Source of the DNA: JAAYCT01 sp964499575
Lineage (GTDB): Bacteria; Bacillota; Clostridia; Saccharofermentanales; Saccharofermentanaceae
Reading direction: 5' to 3'
Assembly: GCA_964499575.1 (NCBI GenBank)
Contig: CAZCLK010000038.1
Coordinates: forward strand, 1 to 7,809
DNA length: 7,809 nucleotides
In this document: in pieces, positions 1 to 6,277 of the stretch
Layout of the letters: each line of letters opens with the position of its first letter
Numbering within the stretch: the first letter of the stretch is position 1
Program-made: the position numbers and the translations under genes
Notes under the pieces: model-generated
What the model was told of the DNA's origin: nothing
The model's database searches: none
Seen by the model: only the letters and a program-made list of their open reading frames with translations

Positions 1-75
1 CTAAAGGCTCGTCTTTTGTCTTGCTTTTCTATTCAATTTTCAAGGTCCGTTGCGCATGCGTCTCCGAACGCGCTC
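1..75 (-). other. probable rRNA-operon leader (5' part only, continues off the left edge)
   Basis: Downstream of the strong promoter at 80-108, the minus strand reads through a short GC-rich stretch and then the motif CCTTGAAAATTGAATAG (29-45). Established: Firmicutes rRNA operons carry a boxA-like CTTTGAAAA/CTTGAAAA-xTGAA motif in the leader before 16S and in the spacer before 23S. Inference: a consensus sigma-A promoter followed by this motif suggests the transcribed leader of an rRNA operon whose 16S gene lies beyond position 1. No 16S sequence is visible. A tRNA operon leader is the main alternative. Confidence 0.55.
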
Positions 76-79
76 ATAT

Positions 80-108
80 ATAATAGCATCGGCATCCGGC
101 AGTGTCAA
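80..108 (-). promoter_or_regulatory. strong sigma-A promoter (P2), probably for an rRNA operon
   Basis: On the minus strand a perfect -35 TTGACA (103-108) is followed after exactly 17 nt by TATTAT (80-85), a 5/6 match to the -10 consensus. Transcription would start near 73-75. A short A-rich patch lies just upstream of the -35. It is preceded by an intrinsic terminator (169-198), so it is insulated from the peptidase operon and drives whatever lies left of the window. Confidence 0.75.
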
Positions 109-168
109 TCACTTTTTGATCATCATGCGACTCGATTTCGGACGATCCGCAAAGTCTCGCAGAGGACG

Positions 169-198
169 AAAAAAACGATTTCAACGCCGCCGAAATCG
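169..198 (-). terminator. intrinsic terminator after the peptidase operon
   Basis: On the minus strand a perfect 7-bp stem, CGATTTC (198-192) and GAAATCG (182-176), encloses the 9-nt loop GGCGGCGTT and is followed at once by seven T (175-169). It lies about 100 nt past the stop of the M15 gene and is the first terminator-like hairpin after it, so it probably ends the module 3 operon. It also lies just downstream of the promoter-like site at 213-241, so any transcript from there would stop after roughly 35-40 nt unless antiterminated. There is no T-run for the plus strand. Confidence 0.8.
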
Positions 199-212
199 CT
201 TGCCGGGTCATG

Positions 213-241
213 ATTTTATTATATTGTTCGACCTGTGTCAA
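213..241 (-). promoter_or_regulatory. second promoter-like site (P1) upstream of the terminator
   Basis: On the minus strand TTGACA (236-241) is followed after 17 nt by TAAAAT (213-218), a 5/6 match to the -10. A perfect TATAAT also overlaps here (218-223) but at only 12 nt from the -35. It lies in the 3' region of the M15 gene and about 133 nt upstream of P2, a layout like the tandem P1/P2 promoters of rRNA operons, except that an intrinsic terminator sits between them. Start would be near 206. Confidence 0.5.
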
Positions 242-250
242 CGGGTCGAA
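227..250. repeat. perfect inverted repeat enclosing the P1 -35 box
   Basis: TTCGACC (227-233) and GGTCGAA (244-250) are perfect 7-nt inverted arms separated by 10 nt. The -35 hexamer of P1 (236-241) lies in that spacer, which is how an operator for a dimeric regulator would be placed. Read on the plus strand, the repeat is followed a few bases later by five T (256-260), so a weak plus-strand terminator is the alternative reading, although no plus-strand gene runs into it. Confidence 0.45.
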
Positions 251-296
251 TCCCTTTTTAATGGCATTTGTTTATTGGGCGGCGGGCGGGTGTTTG

Positions 297-1301
297 TTAC
301 GGAGTTTTGGAGAAATGTTGGTAGTCCATTTCCGTTGCCCAATCGCCGCCCCATGTGAAGCCGTGTTCGATCAGAAGTTGATAGCATAAATCATCGTGAT
401 CAATGATGTAGGGGCAATCGACCGTCCGATCCACATAAGGAGCACCGCCCGGCGGGTCAACGATCGGTTCGCCGTCGAGTTCATATACCCAAGGATTATA
501 AAGCGGATTTACGTCGATCGCCATGCCGAGTGCGTGACGGGAAAGAGAAGTTGTACCGACCACTCGCCTGAAATTGAAGCAAGATGTGTTATTGTCGGCC
601 ATGGACAGGTTGTCATCCGCCCCATACTCATCGACAAGGACCATCTTTTCGATCGCGTAATTGTTGATATACAGCTCATAAAAAATGTCGATAAAATCCT
701 GCGTTATCTTCTTGTTCGCGACGAGCTCCCCGATTCGCGTCTGTCCGTCGAATCCTATGTGGAGTATACGGATATAGCGAAGATCCGATCGTTTGGTTGT
801 GCAGTCGGCTTTGAATGAGTTTCCGTCCATGCGCGCGAAAATCGCGTCGGAAATCTCCTCGGCGTAGAAACAGTCGCGGATCTCCTGCTCGCTCCAGCCC
901 GTGACATCAACGATCGAAAACGCCGAATACCCCGAGGTTTTCGCCTGAGCATAGGTTTCTGCGGACTCAGACGGCTCAGAGCTTGCGGCAGCCGTCTCTT
1001 TCGGCAATCGAATCTCGGTTGTTTGAGTTGTTTGCGTTGCTTGAGTCGTTTGAGTTGCTTGAGTTGCTTGAGTTATCTGAGTCACTTGAGTTGCCTGAGT
1101 CGTTTGTCCGGTCGTCACAGCAACCTCCTCGGTTATATTCTGCGCGGCCGCCGACCCCGTTTGTATCGAAGTGTCCGTCGCAGGTATCGTAATTCGGGGA
1201 GAATCTCCGGGATCTCCCGAACGGCATGCAGATCCGATTCCGGCAAACACAACCGCAAGAAGGAGCAAAACCAATCGAACATGCAACGGGAATCGTTTCA
1301 C
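297..1301 (-). CDS. M15-family D,D-carboxypeptidase-like lipoprotein (VanY/Peptidase_M15_4 type)
   Basis: This is a secreted or membrane-anchored zinc peptidase expected to cleave peptidoglycan stem peptides; 334 residues. The zinc-site motif SRHALGMAID (about 254-263) supplies His256 and Asp263, and DYQHF near the C-terminus supplies Asp326 (catalytic position) and His329, matching the HxxxxxxD and DxxH pattern of M15 enzymes. WGGDW (317-321) is also typical of the family. The N-terminus is a basic, hydrophobic signal ending in Cys26; GSAC is an imperfect lipobox, so lipidation is likely but not certain. Then comes a disordered linker with nine x-Thr-Gln triplets (about 67-93), probably a wall spacer. 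I chose the GTG start because it has GAGG 8 nt upstream and begins at the signal peptide. An ATG at 1496 would add 65 residues read through the glycine-codon tract of the upstream gene in another frame. The gene starts 10 nt after that gene's stop, so it is probably coupled in the operon. Confidence 0.88.
   Translation of the reverse strand: MKRFPLHVRLVLLLLAVVFAGIGSACRSGDPGDSPRITIPATDTSIQTGSAAAQNITEEVAVTTGQTTQATQVTQITQATQATQTTQATQTTQTTEIRLPKETAAASSEPSESAETYAQAKTSGYSAFSIVDVTGWSEQEIRDCFYAEEISDAIFARMDGNSFKADCTTKRSDLRYIRILHIGFDGQTRIGELVANKKITQDFIDIFYELYINNYAIEKMVLVDEYGADDNLSMADNNTSCFNFRRVVGTTSLSRHALGMAIDVNPLYNPWVYELDGEPIVDPPGGAPYVDRTVDCPYIIDHDDLCYQLLIEHGFTWGGDWATEMDYQHFSKTP
1023..1103 (-). repeat. 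9-bp tandem repeat encoding (x-Thr-Gln)9
   Basis: Nine tandem 9-bp units, mostly variants of TTGAGTTGC on the plus strand, are read on the minus strand as TTQ, ATQ, VTQ, ITQ, ATQ, ATQ, TTQ, ATQ, TTQ. The length is a multiple of three, so copy-number change would lengthen or shorten the linker without breaking the frame. The units differ by several substitutions, so the array is not brand new. Confidence 0.85.
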
Positions 1302-1311
1302 TTCAGGAACC

Positions 1312-2181
1312 TCAATAATGCGAGCCTCCGCCACCGAAGCCGCCTCCGCCGCCGCCTCCGCCGCCGCCGCCCGAAAAACCTCCGCCTCCGCCGCCCGAAA
1401 AGCCACCGCTTGAACCACTGCTGTGATAAGTGACCGATACCTTCTGACGTTCGAAAATATCTTCGTCTCCGGTGATCTCGGAGTTCTTTGCGTCATAATA
1501 GGTCTTATAGTTGACCGTAATCTTGGTTCTTTTCCTATGCGCCATAATCCATATCACCAGAGCAACGACCAGGAGCGGCCCGACAAAAAACGATACGTAA
1601 GTAAAAAGAAGGAGCCCGCTGCTGAAATTGTGCGCCTTGATCTCTTCGAGCGATTGCAGGACTGCTTTGGCATTCTCCCCTTCTCTAAGCAACGGAACCT
1701 GCCTGCCGGTAATGCCGGTACATTCGGCGTCTGTGATTGACGCCTTGGCGGTTCCGTACGTCGCGATGTAAAAATATCGATGGCTCGTGTCGTGAAGAAT
1801 CAGAATCCCCGAATTGTCCCGGAACGTCTCAAATCCGGTCAGTTCCTTAAACTGATCCTGGGCATACCGCGCGGACTCGCTGTCGCTGTTGGGTGAATAA
1901 CCGGAGCCTTTATCATCCGTTGTCACGACCATGACATTGATGTCCCGGTTTCGACTGATCGTCTTCATAACGGAAAGGAGTGCATCCTCCTCTTCGTCCG
2001 AGTAGAGATCCGCGTAATCGGCGATCTTGTAAACCTTGGGCGGCGGAACAGCCATCCAGATGTAGAAGGCCAACGCCGCGATCGCGCCGATAACCAGCAA
2101 TCCGACGACGACGGCGGACAGCGCCGACAGCTCTGCGAAAATGCTGAGCTTACGTTTGGGCGTTTGACGATTATCGCTCAT
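1312..2181 (-). CDS. TPM-domain membrane protein with polyglycine tail (YdjH-like, module 3)
   Basis: A 289-residue membrane protein. After a short basic N-terminus comes helix 1 (about 20-45), then a TPM (TLP18.3/Psb32/MOLO-1) domain (about 50-182), helix 2 (about 187-214), a basic stop-transfer patch (HRKRTK), and a tail almost purely Gly/Phe/Ser (about 256-289) with an 11-Gly run, ending SHY. TPM signatures visible are RYAQD, FRDNSGILIL, YGTAKASITDAEC and the following helical segment. The opening motif is ADLY rather than the usual AGLL/AGIF. Predicted topology puts the TPM domain outside and the glycine tail inside. TPM proteins have been linked to phosphatase activity and complex assembly in other systems; no activity can be assigned here. 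The ATG overlaps the preceding stop (TGATG) with GGGAGG about 9 nt upstream, indicating translational coupling. A longer reading from 2370 would only add out-of-frame sequence of the upstream gene. Confidence 0.9.
   Translation of the reverse strand: MSDNRQTPKRKLSIFAELSALSAVVVGLLVIGAIAALAFYIWMAVPPPKVYKIADYADLYSDEEEDALLSVMKTISRNRDINVMVVTTDDKGSGYSPNSDSESARYAQDQFKELTGFETFRDNSGILILHDTSHRYFYIATYGTAKASITDAECTGITGRQVPLLREGENAKAVLQSLEEIKAHNFSSGLLLFTYVSFFVGPLLVVALVIWIMAHRKRTKITVNYKTYYDAKNSEITGDEDIFERQKVSVTYHSSGSSGGFSGGGGGGFSGGGGGGGGGGGFGGGGSHY
1315..1416 (-). repeat. low-complexity GGN-codon tract
   Basis: This stretch of GGC/GGA/GGG/GGT codons encodes the Gly-rich tail of the module 3 TPM protein. 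On the plus strand it appears as CCG/CCT repeats. The repeated triplets are prone to replication slippage, which would usually change tail length in steps of one residue. It also creates long artificial open frames in the other frames (Ala/Glu-rich on the minus strand). Confidence 0.8.
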
Positions 2182-3374
2182 CAGAAAAACCCTCCCAGTA
2201 TCAGTCCGCCGATCACCAGTTTGAATACCACTGCGGCGACGGGTAGAATAGCAAGTCCCAAAAGCAAAAGCTTCAAGCGGCTGATCGGATACTCGCCGGC
2301 GATCTTGCCGGTTTGTCCGTTCATCGCGAACGTGTACCTTTTCCCATGATAATTGTAGTTGAGAATCCAAACCGGCAACAATGCGTATTTAACGTCGGGC
2401 TTATAAAATCGGGACCGGTTCTGAATTTCCGTAACGGATCCGTAACCGCGAACCGAGTCTCTGAAGACGCGCTCGACATACGCGGTAACCTTTTTGCTTA
2501 TTGTTTCCTCGAGCCGCTCTGCGGGAAGGTCATACCGATCCGCAAAAAAACCGGACAGGTAGAGCATGTCAAAATCCTTAAGCGCCCGGTAGTCGTAGGG
2601 AGCGATCATTTCCATCTGTTTGTCGTTGATATGTGTCGCACCGTCAAAGGGGATCTTGCTCCAACAAACCTTGCGTTTACGCTTGAGCTGATAATATTTG
2701 GTGGTCGTGGTCGTCTTATTTCCCGATGACGATGAACTGACCGTCGTCCCCCTGGCATCATAATCCATGTCGACGACGCTGTTGAAGAGCCAGAACGGGA
2801 CGTAAAGCCCGGTCATTTTCTCGACATTTTCGCTCTTTACAAAATCGACCGGCGTAAATCGTCCGGCTTTGCACCATTTGAAAAAGCTGTCGATCGCGTT
2901 GTCCCGACCGTACTTAAAAGGCAGAACATAATCCGGTTTTCTCGCTTCGACCAGTCGCTCGGGAAGTATCGTCGGCGATCCGCAGAAGGCGCAAAACGTT
3001 GCCGAAGTGTTGTTGTCGGTAATAACCGCCGCACCGCAACTGCCGCATACATACTGTACCGATTCTTCTTCCGAGAAAAACTCATGTGTCGGGGTTTCTT
3101 CGGATCCGTCCGATCCCTGGTCGGGTCCGGAAGCCGTATCGTCGGCAGCGGGCGCCCCTTGAGCCGCCGTATCCGTAGCGGATGCCGCCGCGGCGTGGAG
3201 TTTCTCGTCCTTGGCCGCCTCCTCTTTCATGGCTTCCGAATTCAAATGGATCTCAGAAGCGACAATGTCCTCCGGCGAGATCTTTGCGCCGCAGAAGTTA
3301 CAGGTCATCAACTGCTGATCCGCATCGAAAATCAGGCTCGCGGAACAATTCGGACACTTATACGATGTTGCCAT
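2181..3374 (-). CDS. double zinc-ribbon membrane protein (YdjG-like, 'TFIIB-type zinc ribbon', module 3)
   Basis: A 397-residue protein. Ribbon 1 uses Cys7, Cys10, Cys25 and Cys28 (CPNC...CNFCG). A low-complexity Ala/Asp/Glu linker (about 40-100) leads to ribbon 2 with Cys110, Cys113, Cys128 and Cys131 (CGSCG...CAFCG). A long conserved domain follows, with the family motifs KMTGLYVPFWLF and FAMNGQTGKIAGEYPIS, and a hydrophobic C-terminus (about 366-397) that would anchor it in the membrane with the ribbons in the cytoplasm. Automated annotation often calls such proteins TFIIB-like or PriA-like because of the ribbons; nothing here resembles a helicase. In B. subtilis the related YdjG sits beside YdjH with PspA. 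The ATG has AAAGGA 6 nt upstream. The first ribbon is nearly identical to that of module 2, including at the nucleotide level. Confidence 0.9.
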   Translation of the reverse strand: MATSYKCPNCSASLIFDADQQLMTCNFCGAKISPEDIVASEIHLNSEAMKEEAAKDEKLHAAAASATDTAAQGAPAADDTASGPDQGSDGSEETPTHEFFSEEESVQYVCGSCGAAVITDNNTSATFCAFCGSPTILPERLVEARKPDYVLPFKYGRDNAIDSFFKWCKAGRFTPVDFVKSENVEKMTGLYVPFWLFNSVVDMDYDARGTTVSSSSSGNKTTTTTKYYQLKRKRKVCWSKIPFDGATHINDKQMEMIAPYDYRALKDFDMLYLSGFFADRYDLPAERLEETISKKVTAYVERVFRDSVRGYGSVTEIQNRSRFYKPDVKYALLPVWILNYNYHGKRYTFAMNGQTGKIAGEYPISRLKLLLLGLAILPVAAVVFKLVIGGLILGGFF

Positions 3375-3406
3375 GGCAAATCCTTTCGATTCGTTTTTCT
3401 ATGAAG

Positions 3407-3412
3407 ATTATA
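3407..3412 (-). promoter_or_regulatory. candidate -10 element for the module 3 operon
   Basis: A perfect TATAAT lies on the minus strand about 33 nt upstream of the zinc-ribbon start codon. A TG directly precedes it, one base out of register with an extended -10. No good -35 is seen at 16-18 nt; TTGCGC occurs but at 22 nt. Module 3 may therefore have its own promoter in addition to read-through from module 2. Confidence 0.5.
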
Positions 3413-3474
3413 CAATAAATCACAGAGAAATTATGCGCAAACTCATGTCCGGCCGAAACCTTTGCCGGGGTCAT

Positions 3475-3519
3475 TCAGAGCATGCCTGCTCCGCCGCCGA
3501 AATGACTGTCGCCGCCTCC
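3475..3519 (-). pseudogene. in-frame Gly-rich tail beyond the stop of the module 2 TPM gene
   Basis: Directly after the TAA at 3520-3522 the same frame continues GGGDSHFGGGAGML and ends at TGA (3475-3477). The residues before the TAA are IGGGGEDD, so the two parts join into a normal-looking Gly-rich tail of the kind that ends the other two TPM-type proteins. Inference: a single nonsense change shortened the gene recently, or the TAA is read through at some rate, or there is a sequencing error. The coding part is at 3520-4356. Confidence 0.6.
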
Positions 3520-4356
3520 TTAATCGTCTTCACCGCCGCCGCCGATTCCCCTCATAAAGGATCTTAAAAAAAGAATCATTACCATCTCCGGGCGGGCTTT
3601 AAGCTTCTCCGAAACCGTTCGCTCAAAATTGTCCGTACCCTTCAAGCTCGTCAGGCTTCTCTGATCGAGATATGTATCGATATCGTCCTGTTCCTTCTTG
3701 CTCCGGTGACGATTTAGGACGGATCCAATGACAATAGCCGTGATCGCAATCGGAATAATAATAAACGACGCATAGGTCAATATCAGAAGCGGGCTTTCAA
3801 ATTCATGATTGTCGATTTGTCTGAGCGTATTTGAAACGGCATCGGAATACAATTTCTCTTCCAAAAGATCTTGTTGACTCAGAATAATGCTCCGGCATTC
3901 TGCATCTGTGATGGATGTCCTGGCCGTTCCGAACGTAATGATATCGAAGTATCGATATTCTCCGTCCAAATCAAGCAGGATCAGAACGCCCGAATTATCA
4001 CGGAATTTTTCAAAGTGAGCAAGTTTCGTGTAACGATCCTGCGCGTATCGGATGGACCCCGTTTCATCCTTTTTCATGTAATGCGTTCCCTTATCGCTCA
4101 CGGTGACCACAATGACGCTGATTTCGTTTTCGCTTCGGATCGATTTCATCGCCTCGAGCAATTCCTGAGACTCCTCTTGGGTAAAAATCCCCGCTTCGTC
4201 TTCCAAACGGGCTTCTTTCGGCGGAGGAATGACCATCCAAACGGTCAGGGCTAAAGACACCAAGGTGAAAATGACCATGAGTCCGATGACTAAAGCGGAC
4301 AGAGCACTGAATTCCGAAAATATACTGATTTTGTACGGATGATTTTTTCTTGCCAT
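3520..4356 (-). CDS. TPM-domain membrane protein, tail cut short by a stop (YdjH-like, module 2)
   Basis: 278 residues as read. Helix 1 is at about 17-44, the TPM domain at about 48-182, helix 2 at about 189-213, followed by a basic/acidic cytoplasmic segment and a short IGGGGEDD end. TPM signatures are clear: DEAGIFT (53-59), ISVIVVTV, RYAQDRY, FRDNSGVLILL and FGTARTSITDAEC. It is the most canonical TPM domain of the three modules. The ATG overlaps the stop of the zinc-ribbon gene (TGATG) with a run of seven G about 8 nt upstream, so coupling is expected. The Gly-rich tail is interrupted by TAA; 14 more residues of tail lie in frame beyond it (3475-3519). Just before the tail is a run T TTT TTA (3565-3571) that fits a -1 slippery heptamer, but neither shifted frame gives a glycine tail. 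Confidence 0.88.
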   Translation of the reverse strand: MARKNHPYKISIFSEFSALSALVIGLMVIFTLVSLALTVWMVIPPPKEARLEDEAGIFTQEESQELLEAMKSIRSENEISVIVVTVSDKGTHYMKKDETGSIRYAQDRYTKLAHFEKFRDNSGVLILLDLDGEYRYFDIITFGTARTSITDAECRSIILSQQDLLEEKLYSDAVSNTLRQIDNHEFESPLLILTYASFIIIPIAITAIVIGSVLNRHRSKKEQDDIDTYLDQRSLTSLKGTDNFERTVSEKLKARPEMVMILFLRSFMRGIGGGGEDD

Positions 4357-5528
4357 CAGAATAACCCCCCCAGCATAATGCCGCCGATCAGGAACCGAAC
4401 CAATACGGCGGCAACCGGAAGAATAGCCAGCAGGAGGAGGAGAACTTTCAGAATGCTGATCGGATATTCACCCGCGATTTTCCCGGTTTGACCGTTCATG
4501 GCAAAATAATACGTTTTCCCGGTATATCTGTATGTCAGAAACCAAACGGGAATCATCGCGTATTTCATCCGGAAAGGATGGATCACGGAATCATCTTTGA
4601 CGGATTCAAGACGCGCGTACTGAATTGTGGAATCAGAAATAATCCGGTCGATCGACGTTGCAAGCCTGTTCTTCAAATCGGGCTCCATTTTATGCCACGG
4701 CACATCGTAACGGTCCGCAAAGAAACCCGAAAGATATGCCATATCAAACCGGACGATCTTTTCATAACCATACGGAGCGATTTTTCTCATCGCTTCATCT
4801 TCGACATGACTCGCGGAATCATACGGAACCAGCTTCCAGGTGACCCTTCCTTTTCGTTGAATCGAATAGTAATCCGAGTCAATCACTTCAAAAGCGCCGG
4901 AATCTCCGTCTTCATAAGAAGAGACTTGCATGACCGCCGTTGCCTTCACGTCGATGTCGACATCCGCGCTAAAAAGCCAGAACGGTACGTATAAACCCGT
5001 TATCTTCTCTATGTTTTTGCTGTTCACAAAATCGATCGGAGTCAAACGCCCGGATCCGCACCACTTCAGAAATCTCCGAATCGCATTCTCCCTGTCGATT
5101 GCAAACGGGATAATGTAATCGGGTTTCCTCGCGTCGACCAGTCTTTCCCGAATAATCGTCGGAGATCCGCAAAAAGCACAGAACGTCGCTGTGGTATTCT
5201 TATCGGTAATCACGGCGGCTCCGCAGTTTCCGCATACAAATTGGGAGGAATCATCGTCGCTGAAAAATTCGGGCTCGGCTTCATCCGGGCTCGCCTCAGC
5301 CTCTTCCCGGGCATCTCTTTCTTCATGGGGCAATCCGGTAACATCCGCTTTCAATGCCTCGTCCCTTGCGTCTTCTCTGGACATCGCCTCAGAATCCAAC
5401 TTTGAATATTCTTGAGTGACATCCTTCGGTGACAGCGCGGTACCGCAATGCGAACAGGTCATCTTCTGCTGATCCGCATCGAAAATCAGGTTGGCGGAGC
5501 AATTCGGACATTTGTAGGAGGTAGCCAT
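4356..5528 (-). CDS. double zinc-ribbon membrane protein (YdjG-like, module 2)
   Basis: A 390-residue paralogue of the module 3 protein with the same plan. Ribbon 1 has Cys7, Cys10, Cys25 and Cys28; an acidic linker spans about 38-90; ribbon 2 has Cys99, Cys102, Cys117 and Cys120; the core carries KITGLYVPFWLF and FAMNGQTGKIAGEYPIS; the hydrophobic C-terminus spans about 359-390. The first residues MATSYKCPNCSA and LIFDADQQ are shared with module 3, and long runs of bases match there, showing these two copies are the closest relatives. The linker is much more charged (Glu/Asp/Arg) than the Ala/Gly-rich one of module 3, and the insert near residues 212-230 differs, so linkers diverged faster than folded parts. 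The ATG has AAGGGA 6 nt upstream. The role is inferred only: a cytoplasmic-facing partner of the TPM protein encoded next. Confidence 0.9.
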   Translation of the reverse strand: MATSYKCPNCSANLIFDADQQKMTCSHCGTALSPKDVTQEYSKLDSEAMSREDARDEALKADVTGLPHEERDAREEAEASPDEAEPEFFSDDDSSQFVCGNCGAAVITDKNTTATFCAFCGSPTIIRERLVDARKPDYIIPFAIDRENAIRRFLKWCGSGRLTPIDFVNSKNIEKITGLYVPFWLFSADVDIDVKATAVMQVSSYEDGDSGAFEVIDSDYYSIQRKGRVTWKLVPYDSASHVEDEAMRKIAPYGYEKIVRFDMAYLSGFFADRYDVPWHKMEPDLKNRLATSIDRIISDSTIQYARLESVKDDSVIHPFRMKYAMIPVWFLTYRYTGKTYYFAMNGQTGKIAGEYPISILKVLLLLLAILPVAAVLVRFLIGGIMLGGLF

Positions 5529-5724
5529 AATCTATCCCTTCGAGATATGTTTTATTAGTGTTACATCAAAATTCGGCGCTGATGAATATGAGCGTTCGAC
5601 CCCCAATATCTTCCATCTTTTTCTGTAATTGATAAACAGTTCCTGACCCGTTGCCCGATGTCTCTTAAAATAAAGGCAGGAGCTTGTGTAAAAGATCCAT
5701 GAAGGAAAAAGCTAAATAAAAATC
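5529..5724 (-). other. intergenic spacer between modules 1 and 2
   Basis: The spacer is 196 nt. The Shine-Dalgarno AAGGGA of the module 2 zinc-ribbon gene is at its left end. I see no T-tailed hairpin, so module 1 transcripts may run on into module 2. A weak promoter guess (TTGATG, 16 nt, TATCTC) is too poor to call. One minus frame stays open for about 60 codons but has no ATG, GTG or well-placed ribosome site, so I do not call it a gene. Confidence 0.5.
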
Positions 5725-6276
5725 CTAATGGTCCGGATCTCCGTCGCTGTCGGGGTGCTCAGGCAGATCACCGATTGCACAGCCGCCCCCGAAACGAATT
5801 CCCCCACTCATCATCCCATTACCCGATAAACTACCGCCCCCTCTGAATCTGTACTCTCCGTCCAAAAACTCCGATTTCTTCGTGGTATCGATGATTTGCT
5901 GCGTTCTTTTATGTAACTGATCATATTCCTTGATCGTTTCAGACGAAACGGGTTCAATATAATCGATCCATTTGACGGCTGCCTTTTTCTTTCTCCGGTA
6001 AAAAAGAACAAACAGGATCACCGCGATCAGAAAAAGTGAAACACCGATACAAATGATATCCAACCAAAGAAGCGGACTTCCGAAAGCATTGCGTGTGAGA
6101 ATACCCGCCTTTTCTGCAATATAATCCGAGTTTTCTGCGGACCGGATCAAATTGATATACAAAACAACAAATATTCCGGCAATGGCAAGTAGAAGTGTAC
6201 CGATTACGGCGGTCCCGGCAAAATAGGCCGGGAATTTTTCTTTAACCGGCTTTCTGTTTTCAGTTTGCGCGCTCAT
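5725..6276 (-). CDS. TPM-less YdjH-type membrane protein with Gly-rich tail (module 1)
   Basis: 183 residues, against 278-289 in its paralogues. Helix 1 (about 17-44) and helix 2 (about 68-93) remain, followed by a basic RRKKK patch, a polar helical segment (about 103-135) and a Gly-rich tail with clusters of GGG, ending in acidic DSDGDPDH. Almost the whole extracytoplasmic TPM domain is missing. The loop reads AEKAGILT then FGSPLL; in module 2 the matching DEAGIFT (53-59) and FESPLL (186-191) are about 126 residues apart. This looks like one clean in-frame internal deletion leaving the first TPM motif fused to the start of helix 2. The start ATG is 1 nt after the TAA of the zinc-ribbon gene, with GGGAGGA about 7-8 nt upstream. 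An upstream ATG at 6327 would lie inside that gene. The frame is intact and the SD is strong, so it is probably expressed. Confidence 0.85.
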   Translation of the reverse strand: MSAQTENRKPVKEKFPAYFAGTAVIGTLLLAIAGIFVVLYINLIRSAENSDYIAEKAGILTRNAFGSPLLWLDIICIGVSLFLIAVILFVLFYRRKKKAAVKWIDYIEPVSSETIKEYDQLHKRTQQIIDTTKKSEFLDGEYRFRGGGSLSGNGMMSGGIRFGGGCAIGDLPEHPDSDGDPDH

Positions 6277-6277
6277 C

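Noticed and set aside
396..818. Plus-strand open frame opposite the M15 gene
   Set aside because: It is the antisense shadow of a gene with clear catalytic motifs, and its product shows no recognisable domain.
1302..1496. N-terminal extension of the M15 gene from the ATG at 1496
   Set aside because: It would read the glycine-codon tract of the TPM gene in another frame, giving an Ala/Glu-rich stretch before the signal peptide. The GTG at 1301 has a good ribosome site and starts exactly at the signal.
2182..2370. Longer start for the module 3 TPM gene at 2370
   Set aside because: The extra residues are the 3' end of the zinc-ribbon gene in another frame. The ATG at 2181 with GGGAGG and a TGATG overlap matches module 2.
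3451..3468. CCGGC / GCCGG hairpin after the module 2 TPM gene as a terminator
   Set aside because: The stem is only 5 bp with no following T-run on the minus strand.
3565..3571. T TTT TTA slippery heptamer in the module 2 TPM gene
   Set aside because: The -1 frame yields only KILYEGNRRRR and stops, and the +1 frame stops within a few codons. No Gly tail results, so programmed frameshifting is not supported.
5540..5715. Open minus frame of about 60 codons between modules 1 and 2
   Set aside because: No ATG or GTG start, no ribosome site and no recognisable motif; an open frame of this length is expected by chance.
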